Shown here in pieces: positions 31,601 through 41,700 of a stretch of DNA of 42,888 nucleotides. Position 1 is the stretch's first letter, and the number at the start of each line of letters is the position of its first letter. Made by a program: the position numbers and the translations under genes. The stretch spans positions 1,643,023 to 1,685,910 of the forward strand of contig NW_019091380.1 in NCBI RefSeq assembly GCF_001949145.1, given 5' to 3'. The notes under the pieces are model-generated. The model made no database searches. It was not told the origin of the DNA and worked only from the letters and a program-made list of their open reading frames with translations. This stretch comes from Acanthaster planci (Eukaryota > Echinodermata > Asteroidea > Valvatida > Acanthasteridae).

Positions 31601-33873
31601 TACGTTGACAGCCTTCACGATTTGCCATGTTCCCCTAAATCCTCTGTAGTTTACACTTCTGGACGATAGATCTGAACATCAAAGAAACCAAAAGTAGAGC
31701 GGTTTTGACGGCATCTATTACTTGACCCAGATTCCGCAGTACTTTGAAAATGTAGAAAATTGTGTCCTGTGTTTGATGTTCCTACAATACCATTTCTTTT
31801 ACGAATTCTTTTAATTCACATAGCTTTGGAGTTTTCGAAGCGACTGCTCGAGATCGAACCCGAGGCGCTCAAAATCAGTGTAGCAGACGATCTCAAAGCC
31901 TGTTTTTGCTCCGGTGACAAGACGAAGTATGTGACCGGTATGCAAATACTGGCCGAGTTAGCTGACCGAGCCTTGCTAACGACTGTTCGCTGGGCAAAGA
32001 AGATTCCAGGTGGGCTGCCTGTTGGCGGGAAAAGTTGGCACTCGACGTTGCAGGGAAAATTTGTCTGCATAGTGGTTTGCCGTACTCAAAGCTCTGTTTC
32101 GCCTCACAGCACACTCCTCTGGGCTGACCCGAAATCATTTTGGAAGCCTTCGACTGGGGGCCGAAAAAAGACACAAAAGGCACAAAACGTCTTGGTCAGT
32201 TCTTCCGTATTGTAATATCTACAGAAGAAATCAGATTAATCATTTTTAAACGGTTGATTTAGGCCGAATTAAAACATTTATAAGCTCATTAATAGGTCGG
32301 TTCTAAGTCAGGAATAATGTCATACATAAATTTCGATTTATTCAGTAATTCCAAATTCAAATTGTCTCACGTTCACTGCATAATTTTTCGTGGATTGTCG
32401 GAGTTTTTTCCCTGCTAACATCCAGGGAAAAGTACTTCACTTCCTCATCTAGCCATTAATTTACAGTATTTCCTTGTAACGGATGTGACATTTCAGATTT
32501 TGACAAGTTGTGCCTGAGCGACCAAATGGCGCTCCTGAGCAACTCGTGGATGGAGATCCTCCTACTTAACGTGATCTACCGAAATGCCGTCCTTCCCGCG
32601 CCCAGCGAGGGAGGGGGAATCGTCGTCCTCGCCAACGGGCTCAAGGTGTACCGGGAAGACATCGGGCAGGGGAAGTCATCACCCCTCATCTTCGAGCAGA
32701 TCATGAATCTCGTGGACCGGATGCGTCCGCTCAGACTCAGCAAGGCGGTTATTGTGATTCTGAAAGTCATGGTGCTTTTCAACGCAGGTACTGTCAAGAA
32801 TTATTTAGGCCTAGTTGTCCTTTTCCCCCCAAGTTTCTCAGTATCAGAAGTTGGAAAAAAAAGTGGTTTGTTCTTGCTGGAAAATCTAATGCATCCTACT
32901 CTTTTCCGCATTACAAGATCCTAGTGTTTTACCGTAACATGAAAAACAGATGCTTGTTTTATAGGCCTAAAGGTTTTTATTTCTATAAAATTCAATATAG
33001 TTATAACAAATCATGTTATCACAATTTAATATTGTTCACTCATTTAAAATGTTCATTCACATCAAACGCGCAGTCCGTAAAGTGTGGTTACTTTCGGCAT
33101 CCTGAATATCTGTTGCAGTGACCCTCTCTCAGTATGAAAGCATATTTATGTTGAAGTTTTTTTCTTTGTTCAAAACATTTCTTGAAAGCAGATTGTTATA
33201 CTTTCATACTTTAGGGCCATCCTTATTTTTAGGAGAAAATACTCGAATTTTTAATACTGCACACACTTCACTCACATCCAGTATTCAGAAAAAGTTGCCG
33301 CAATATACAGGGAAACTTTGGCAGCATTTTAAGAGGTTCCGAATCCCAATTAAAAACAAGTTAGGCCTCGATTGGTACTCGGATGTGGATTAGCCTCCCC
33401 CCGACAAAAATGTAAAAAGTTGAAGCTTTTGACATTTTTGGCACAACATAATTGAGGAGGTAAACTTAAAAGTTTCGTCCGGTTGACTGTCCTTGTATAC
33501 CACGATAGGTCCATCCTTGTCGAACCGCCTCCCTCTGAAGTCCCACAAGGAGCTCTTGGAGATGCATGCAACCGTCCACGATGCCTTGCACTACCGCATC
33601 CAGCAGGAGCATTCTGGCAACGCCCGCCTGGTCTATCACCTCATGATGATACTGCCCTTGATTAAGGACACCGCCCTGACCATCACCAGCCTGATCTGGG
33701 GCGGGTTCTTCCGTGAGCGGGTGCCCATGCAGCAGCTGCTCAAGGAGGTCCTGCAGCCCATCCTGCAGGCGGGCGAGAGGAATTGTCCGGCCACGGTGAG
33801 CCCGGCCCATCACGACGACCGGGCAGAGACCTCATCAGCTGTGCCCGGGCGACCGTCCGACACCAGCATCTAG
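28349..33873 (+). CDS. Receptor A: ERR-like nuclear receptor, complete six-exon gene
   Basis: Ligand- or constitutively-regulated transcription factor acting in the nucleus. Exons 28349-28676, 29376-29492, 30680-30787, 31824-32009, 32497-32787 and 33509-33873 join in frame (1395 nt, 464 residues). The ATG follows an in-frame stop four codons upstream. Finger 1 uses C80, C83, C97, C100; the P-box CEACKA is the ERR type. Finger 2 uses C116, C122, C132, C135. The extension [16 protein letters not shown] matches ERR, implying recognition of TNAAGGTCA sites. The ligand domain (about 185-430) has WAKK, DQMALL, WMEILL and YR; the AF-2 helix LLKEVL (420-425) is intact. Odd points: KG replaces GD after C83, D-box LEKRQ, Ala234 at the ERR-gamma Glu275 position, and a 39-residue tail after helix 12. 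ER or another NR3 member is less likely given the P-box and extension. Confidence 0.9.
29376..29492 (+). CDS. Receptor A exon 2, second zinc finger (residues 110-148)
   Basis: The acceptor is AAAATGTAG and the donor is GATG|GTAAGC, phase 1. It encodes C116-x5-C122-x9-C132-x2-C135 and [11 protein letters not shown], the recognition-helix-bearing second half of the DBD. Length 117 nt, identical to the receptor B exon. Confidence 0.9.
29493..30679 (+). other. Intron 2 of receptor A
   Basis: GT..AG intron. A weak 10-bp inverted repeat (CCGCCATCTT near 29541, AAGATGGCGG near 29742) may mark a small element. A G-run of 14 sits at about 30351-30364. No gene is recognised. Confidence 0.45.
30680..30787 (+). 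CDS. Receptor A exon 3, C-terminal extension and hinge (residues 149-184)
   Basis: The acceptor is ATGTGGTAG and the donor is ATTG|GTAATT, phase 1. It encodes [19 protein letters not shown], the ERR-type minor-groove-binding extension, then a basic hinge (KKRKYK) that may act as a nuclear localisation signal. Confidence 0.88.
30793..30801 (+). promoter_or_regulatory. Consensus ERR response element in receptor A intron 3
   Basis: TCAAGGTCA lies five bases after the exon 3 donor boundary and is a perfect extended half-site for ERR-type receptors. Sites of this length occur by chance, so autoregulation is only a possibility. Confidence 0.25.
30806..31149. mobile_element. MITE-like element with AGAGCTCT ends in receptor A intron 3
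   Basis: The left arm 30806-30830 (TAGAGCTCTTTAAAAACAGA) and the right arm 31125-31149 (reverse complement AGAGCTCTATAAAATCTAGA) are imperfect inverted repeats; the interior is CpG-rich, unlike the surrounding intron, and includes a small hairpin ACAGACATAGA/TTATGTCTATGG near 31038-31062. Superfamily unassigned. Confidence 0.5.
31150..31823 (+). other. Rest of receptor A intron 3
   Basis: Only a G-run near 31261-31268 is notable. No gene or bounded repeat is recognised. Confidence 0.4.
31824..32009 (+). CDS. Receptor A exon 4, start of ligand domain (residues 185-246)
   Basis: The acceptor is TTCACATAG and the donor is CCAG|GTGGGC, phase 1. It encodes LLEIEPEAL (helix 1) and [20 protein letters not shown] (helix 3). 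The DRE of ERRs is DRA here. Confidence 0.88.
32497..32787 (+). CDS. Receptor A exon 5, core of ligand domain (residues 247-343)
   Basis: The acceptor is ACATTTCAG and the donor is GCAG|GTACTG, phase 1. It encodes [25 protein letters not shown] (helices 4-5) and helices 6-8. The usual PGF at the junction reads P-D-F because the split codon is G|AT. Length 291 nt, same as in receptor B. Confidence 0.9.
33509..33873 (+). CDS. Receptor A terminal exon 6 (residues 344-464, stop)
   Basis: The acceptor is CCACGATAG. It encodes helices 9-11 ([24 protein letters not shown]), then [13 protein letters not shown], which corresponds to ERR helix 12 (KVPMHKLFLEML). A 39-residue Ser/Asp/His-containing tail follows helix 12; ERRs normally end there. 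The exon is GC-rich compared with its introns. Confidence 0.9.
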
Positions 33874-35402
33874 ACGGAAACTGTCTGCAACTGCGATCCT
33901 AAAGTGTTACCGTGCCCTTCCGGGATGTCACAGTGACCGACTGGTTTGGCAGACACAAGATTTACAAACGAAGTTAAATTGTCAACATTATGAAATGAAA
34001 CTGACGGAAATAAAAGGAGTTCAAATTTATCGTCCCGATAGAGCTTGCCGCAAAGGAGGGCACAATTACGAAGCCATTAAATTTTCAAATGTTGCTTAAA
34101 ATTGACTTAGATAAAGTCTCATGAAATTATGTCTCCCCTTTATGCCTTTATTGTCCCTTGTGTTTCTTTCATTTGATTTTCGAACACGTTCACGTTTTGT
34201 TTCTTACATTTTGATTGCCATGAAATTCAGAACATAACTTACAAAAGTTCACCAAATATAAATGCCAAATATGACTAAAGTATAACTCAGACCTTTCGCT
34301 GCATTTGAAGTGTTTCCAACATTTGCAGGTTTCTTGTGGAAATACTACCATTACGATACGAACTATCAAGAGATTCAAGTCACCATCTTGTAGACACCAC
34401 TATAGCAAATCCTTGTATTCAGCTTCAGTGCAAAAATATGAAAATCCCTTACAATGTAAGACTTCATTTGAATGTATTACTTTAGTTGCCTTGAAGAGTG
34501 TGCCGTTTATTCTTTACGTATTCTTATGTGTAAATCGATTGTCAGAAAAACTGTGAGTAGGGAGTTAGAGCTGCTTTCCCCAAATGAACACGGAATAGAT
34601 CATTATGAGTTGCTCTGTTGTAAAACTTAACTTTATCAACTTAAAACGTTAATCAGCAAGCAGTCACACGAAAGCAGTCACATTTAAACACATGAATCTA
34701 TGTATAATCCTCAAATGCCTTTGATGCTTCTGGCAGTAGTGGACGTGTAATGACAGCCAACATGAAGTTTAAACTTATATCCAAACTTATTTTAGCCTAC
34801 GTTCCAATGTCTAATATTAAACTCTAAAAAAAAATTGTTGCGTCCTGAAAAGAATCACTTGCCTCCCAACCGTTTGGTCCTCAATGTAGCTATTAAAACG
34901 AGTGTATTTGTATATCCAGAAGAACCAACTCCAAGAGCTTTGTATTGTAAAATACTATGACCGAATCCAAGGAGTGCGGACCTGCTTCCATCGGATGAGG
35001 CTCTCTCCTGAAGATCCCGCAGATCAGGAATTATCTGACTTCTCCATTTTAATCTGTTGTACTCACTCCAACAGAAAACAAAGCAGAAGATTTGACCTGA
35101 AGAACGTAGAAGATAATGTGTGCTCAAATCCGTCAAACATTTCAGATTAAGGTCGAGATTCTATTTTCAACATCCTTTTTTATGCCTCGACAGCTACCGT
35201 AAAAGATCATGACTTAACCATAAATACGAGAAGAGCGTAGATATGAACCCTAATTACTGATCATGTGGGTCAAATAAGTGCTCTTTGTACCTCTTGTGAG
35301 TTGGCTATTCATGTTATCAGATTTCATACGCCATCTTCACATCAGCCATGATCGAACCTTTATTATCTTATCTGCCCTGACCCATGGGCTATTTAAGACC
35401 AC
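33874..35402. other. Spacer between receptors A and B
   Basis: 1.5 kb holding the 3' UTR of A and presumably the promoter of B. No further gene or bounded transposon is recognised. The short distance and same orientation support tandem duplication. Confidence 0.5.
34009..34014 (+). terminator. Candidate polyadenylation signal of receptor A
   Basis: AATAAA lies 136 bases after the stop codon at 33873, inside an AT-rich 3' UTR. It is the first such hexamer downstream. Confidence 0.5.
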
Positions 35403-35736
35403 ATGGCAGTAATTATTTTGAGCCCCGAGAATCTTGTGTTCTGCCGTGGCGGTTTCGTTGGGCAGTCAATTTATACACCACCAATGGCAGATGAACGCCA
35501 TTTTGTTGACAACAGCGAGCCAAGAGAGGCGGGCTATCCGAGGAGTCAGCTATCCCCAGACAGTTTTGTTCCGAAGTTGTGTTTAAACGAGAAGAGCGTC
35601 ATCGGGGGGAAAGACAGCGATGCGGCTGCGCTACCCCGCCGACTCTGCGCTGTGTGTGAGGGGTTCGCCACCGGGTACCACTACGGTGTGGCGTCGTGCG
35701 AAGCCTGTAAAGCCTTCTTCAAAAGAACAGTTCAAA
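35403..35736 (+). CDS. Receptor B exon 1 (residues 1-111)
   Basis: Encodes an 81-residue N-terminus unlike that of A, then zinc finger 1 with [18 protein letters not shown]. The donor is CAAA|GTGGGT, phase 1, the same position as in A. Confidence 0.88.
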
Positions 35737-38700
35737 GTGGGTAGTTCACATCATGCGTAGATATTACACTGGCGATTTCAGCTCAGAACTTGAGGAATGT
35801 ATTTATATTCAGTTAGTTATTAGTTTGGAAACTTTGTTAAATAGCAAATGTGTGCATTTTGACCAATATTAGGTAACAAATACTGCATCTTGCGACTTTA
35901 ATTAGGAACTTTTGAAGTCGAAGGAGTGAACCGAGGGTCGACATTTCACATCAGAGGAAGCGTTACAAGAAAGTGATAGGCGCTGATGGATGAAGCGCTG
36001 GTTTTGCAGAGCGCCACCATTAAATATGTTTGCCTCGCTTATAGTATAGAAACAAAACCTTACATTTCCTTTGCAGTCAATATACCTAACCATTGAGGAT
36101 CACACAAACGAAAAATTATTTTTAAAAAGTATTAAACATTATTCTTCATCAACGTCGATGGAAAAGAAAGCCTGGTAGTACAAAGAAAAAAATTCTTATC
36201 TTGTCGCCTTTTATTTTTACGACAGCGGGAAAAAAGCAGGGCTTGTTCAGTCTTGTCAGTCTGACGAGATAGTCTTGTTAGTGTGACGAGGTAGCTTGTC
36301 GATATGACAAGTGGAATTCCGTCATTTGTTTGGTGGTTATTTTGGGTACAAGTCACACTGTAGAAGATTGCAGATTGTACGTCAGATTCTCGTGTCTGAA
36401 ATTTTGGCCAAAAAATGTACACACACTGTCAAAGGGTAAATTACTTGTTTCTGCTATGTTTGCCAGATAGCAAACGTTGCAAAACGTCACATTTCTTTCA
36501 TTTTGTGCGTTGATTGGCCTAAATTAAAGGATTCGCCTTGTTTCCCAACAGGAAACTTGTGCTATTCGTGTTCTGAGGATGGACGGTGCGACGTGTTTCA
36601 CGGTAAGAGACGGACCTGCCAGGCTTGCCGATACGACAAGTGCATTCAGGTTGGCATGATGGTCAGCGGTAAGTTGGAATGAAATGATTACCGCTTCTGC
36701 CGTTGAAACAAGTTTGACTTTGCTGAGTTCGTCCACCAAGTTGGAACTCTTTTTTTTTTCATGCTTTACTGGTGCAGATCCTGCCTTCTCAGAAAGGTGG
36801 GCGTCAAGCATTTACCAAAGGGGAGGGAACGCCCAAAATGGAGGTGAAACCCCAGCGAGGCATAATTTTTCCAATGATGATTATTTCCTGTTTTTAGTTG
36901 AGAGCTAAAGAATTCACGGAAAACGGAGAAGGTATCTCTAAAAACATCGAAGAATGGAAGAGGCCCTTGTTGCGCTCTGTTGCTCCAATAAAGCTTCTGG
37001 GAAGAGCAATTGAACGCATTTTCCAGATATCAGAAACGCAAGGAAATATGAACGAAGGGGATTCACCAAGCTCTTTGATAGCTAATCTAGTTGTCGTCCT
37101 TTTGAATATTAGGCCCTAAACCAATCATTCCATCTAATTATTGTAGCAGATTGGGTATGGAAAAAAGTCAACCTATAAAACAAAACTGAGACAAGAAGTT
37201 CCTTATCCGAAAAATGCTTCTGTTTATTGGTGCAGGTGTTCGGCTGAATCGAACTAAAGGTGGGAGACAGGAATACAGACGCAGACCTGATGAGCTTGGC
37301 TTCACGTCCGTAAATTCTGGGAAGAACCAGAGAAGGGCAAGAGATGAGAGTACGCAAGAACATGGAGACTTGTCACAATTTTGATGCTATTCGAAGATTT
37401 CTATTGCCCCATCCGATATGCAATAGAAGAGTGCTGTTGCCAGTTTTTGTCAATGAATGAGCTAGTTCAGTTCTCCAACAGCGCATGTCCGAAAAGGAAG
37501 CGCGCCTGAGGTCATACGGGAACGGCAATACATGCGGTCCGACTCGCCCGCGTACTTTGTTCTGGAACGACCTTGCCTTTCGAATACTGAACTGGCTCAT
37601 TGTTCTGAGCCAAGGCAGTGCTGCCAACGGGATCAGCATTGGCCTTGGCTGAAGCTCAGCATTTGCACCGATTTCGTTTTCCACACAGACTCCATTCCGC
37701 GGTACTGATAACTTTAGAAAATTTGGGTCTTGTAAAGGCTTCCGATAAAAGCCTTTTACATTTTTTCAAAGGAATACTTTTATTGTGGTACTGTAAATTC
37801 ACAGTCTTCGATCGACTGTGCCCTAGCTTGTCCAAGTGGACTCTAAATCTCATTCAAAGTCATTTTGTTGCCAGATTGGTCCCTGGGCACCAAAAGGTAA
37901 AACTTACCAACATTCACAGGTTAAGACATGCCCCCCCCCCCGAGGAGGGTTAGAACTGGCTTTTTACACATTCCATTTGGTAAATTTTCTGAAAAGGTAT
38001 GCCATAGCCCAAAACACCCTGATTATAATTTGTCCCACTGTATCTAAAAGAAATTATCAAAGCATGGAAGTTTGGGGGAAAAAACACGCTGTTATATGCA
38101 ATGCCCTGACTCTTTTTTTTTAATAATCAATAATCTGCAAATAAGTGTGTCTATCCAAACGATTGGTCGGACACATAATTATCTACCAGCTTTTGGTTGT
38201 TTTGCATCATTTCTGATTGTTTTAACCAGATTTAGAGACAACTGGCGATGCAAAAATTGACTACTAGAAAAAAGTATGCTCTAGACTTGATTTCACATCC
38301 ATGATTCAAAACCACAAGTTTCTAACCTCTATTAACAAGAACGGAATGGTTTTCCTCTTGGTTTGAATGTCAACAGTGTCTGATTTCTGCAAGACCCTGC
38401 TGGAGATTGAGCCAGGGGTTCTTCACATCATTCTGCCGGACGCTTCTTCGGACGGCTTGGATCAGTATCACGCCGCGGGTGGCAGACCTCCCATCCAAAA
38501 GTTGTGGATGGAGCGACTGGCTGAAGCTGCAGACCGGGCCTTGACCAATACCGTCCAATGGGCCAAGAAAGTCCCGGGTACGCAATTTTTCAGCGACTCG
38601 TTAAATAAGACAAAAGTTGCTTTCTGAGAGGTAATTTGGCTTGCAACGGTGAGCAGTTGCTGACTTGGGCTCTAGTCAGTGTTGCAAAAGGAATGTGATT

Positions 38701-41700
38701 TTTTTTTAAATGACGGTGATCAGAAAATTTACACAAATCCAATAAAGATAACAAAGTAACACTCGGACAACGTTTTGATTGGTCGTTAAAAGGAAATTTT
38801 TGAAAATAAGTTTCTTTCCAATGACTTCAATTTAACAAAGGGTCCCAACACATTGAAAGCAACATTCAACTTAAAGCACTTAGAGAAAATTAAAGGAAAA
38901 GAATGGGCTTTGGCAGTCTGCCAAAGCCAAAAAAAGTAATTTTAAAGCAATTAAACAAAATCAAACAAAACTATGTGAATTTATACAAAATGTAAATAAA
39001 ATAAGCAGATGAATTGCATCCTCAAATTTGAGTTGTGCCCAAAGTCCAAACCCTGCTTGTCAGAAACCATGGGAAAAGAGTAAAAAGCATGCTATATAAA
39101 ACTCAATAAAATAAAGCCAAGAAGCAATGGAAATGTTTGCATGCAGTACAAACTGGTGAATTTAACTTGGAGGGCTCGAGAGTGCCGGACTGCAGAGCCT
39201 CTGGTCTGAGCCAATTTGAGGAAAAAGTAACACAGAATTTAAGTTATGCATTGACACATAATGGTGGATGTGCTTGACAGTGTGCTTGGCCGGTAGCTTG
39301 AGGCAGTCTTCGGGAAAATTCTCCCTCTTCACCGCTAGCTGTCTCGGCTTGCGTCAGGTCCAGGTCACTATACTCAAAGCTGATCAAGCGCTCCCCAACA
39401 TGTCAATGTGGCCCTCTGATGGATCTTAGCATTCTAAGCCTTGTATAGCCCACACGTTACTTCACAGAGCTAAACTAAACAAAAGATATGCCAAAGAACT
39501 TAAATGCAGCATGTGTGGGGCATTCATTCAGATGCCAGACTTGCCGTTCAGTTGTATGTACGGTGGCATTCAGTTTCATTCTTTTAACGCTGGACAGGTG
39601 GCATGCCAACAAGAACTACAAGTTGGAAATTAAAGCCTTACACACTGAAGAGAAAAAACTTACGTGAAACAACTCAGTGTAGTTGGGGCTATTGGCAGTC
39701 AGTAAAATTGTTTGACTTGGCTCTTGGCTTTGGAAATATCTTCCAGGTTGACTAGAACAAAATAACTTGGGACTTAACTTGAAAATTTAACCTGTTGACA
39801 AACGCAGAAGTAATCGTGTCCATTTCCATGCTATTTACTGATGAAATGGCGAATAGGCAGACAGGCTAGACCCATTTGCCAAAACTAGAAGGTAGCGCCA
39901 ATGATACATAAAGAATGTCAAAAGTGTACAACTGCTGTCAGTTATGACGTCAGTTATTGGCTTCAAAAAAGGTACTGTGGATTCGGATTGGGAAAAGATG
40001 AGATGCAACTCGATTACAGACTCGGGGAAAATAACTTGTGAGGTTGTTACAGTACTGCTGGATTTGAGTGTGTGCCATGGGCGTAAATCCTGGGGGGGGG
40101 CACTGTGAGTATTATATGTTTACCGCTTTACTTTTTGACCAAGGGGTGGGCTATTGAACTATTCCGACCCCCCCCCCCAAAAAAAAGAAATCGGGGTGAG
40201 AAAAAAAAAGACGCAGGCTATGAAGAATTGTTTAGACCTCCCCAAAACCAAAATATATTCGCCAGCACTTAAAAAGGAGAACAGTTTTAACAGTCATAAA
40301 TACCGCTCTGATATAAGATTCTGCAGGAAAGTGATGCATATTATGTATCTGCTCCACGAGCATCGCACCTAAATAGTGTCATATGGCGTTAGCATACCCC
40401 CCTCCGCGCTTTTCAAATTTCCATGACCGGGCAAGTCATCCCCCTACCACAGTTTCCCCATCCCCACCCGGAATTCCGGCACAAATTTACGCTGCTGGTG
40501 TGTGCATATTTTGTTGGAACGTTCCAGTTGTCTGCATCTGTTTACAGGCTTCGACAAATTGTGCCTGAATGATCAGATGGCCCTGCTCTGCAACTCGTGG
40601 ATGGAAATCTTGCTGGCGAATGTGATCTACCGGTCCACGCAAATTCCACCCTACGGAGACAACTCGACCATGATCTACTTCGCAGACGGCTTCGTCGTGA
40701 CCAAGGAGATGTGTCACGGAACGCGCAGGGCTCCCCTTATTTACAGCCAGATTGTCAACATTGTCGAGAGACTCAGAGAGCTCAACATTAGCAGGGTGAT
40801 CATGGTGCTTCTGAAAGCGGCCATTCTACTGAATTCGGGTGATCTATTCATTTTCCTTCTTTGTGACATAAGTGCTTAGGTAGTTTATACAACAGTAACA
40901 TTTGCATCATTTTTGTAAGGATAAAAGCTTCCTACGCACATTACTGCCATGACAAAGTGTTTGTCAAAAGACAATGCGAACAAACCAAGTCAAGCCCAAA
41001 ACAATTACTCTCACCGCCAGTGGTTTCTGCCTGAGATTCGCAGTCATATTGCCTTGTAAATGGTCTTTGGTTGGTCAGTTCATAGAGGAAGGACACAGAA
41101 GGAGTTTGAACTGCTTGGGATGTAATATCTGGCCAATTGCCGCTTTCTGGCATGCCTGGTATATCCAAAGCCAGAGCGCAGCGAACGCTTGCTTCACAGC
41201 ATGTGTTCCACAACCACGAAACCCCTTTGTACCCTATAATCGGCTGCCGCAATAAACCGCTTGCGAGTTAAATTTGAATAAAATCTGGTATACTGTGCTA
41301 TCTGAAACAGAAACGTAGCAATTTGAATTCCCCGGACTAAAGATACTGTTGCTATACCTCTGATTCAGGGCAAGCTTTTGCATAGCGACCACCTTTGTGC
41401 CGTTCTTATCCATTGAGAATAGTGTATTGTTGCAAGGCATCTCTTATCTGACTAAGCAAAAGCTTGCCCTGAATCGCGAGGTATAACAAAAGTGGTTTTA
41501 GTATTGAGAATTCAAGCTGTTATGTTCACGTGAACTTAAAGAATTCAATGTACAAGATATTAATATTCAAATTTAACTCGCAAATAGCTTATTTGTAGCT
41601 GCTAATCTACATACTTTGTGCACTGAGGTATAGGAAATTTAATATTCATGCATTTGTTGGTGCTTGGTATGATCGCCAGACAGCATCCCATTAAATGCTT

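Noticed and set aside
34855-35150. Overlapping open frames on both strands between the receptors
   Set aside because: No family similarity and no codon bias; considered intergenic.
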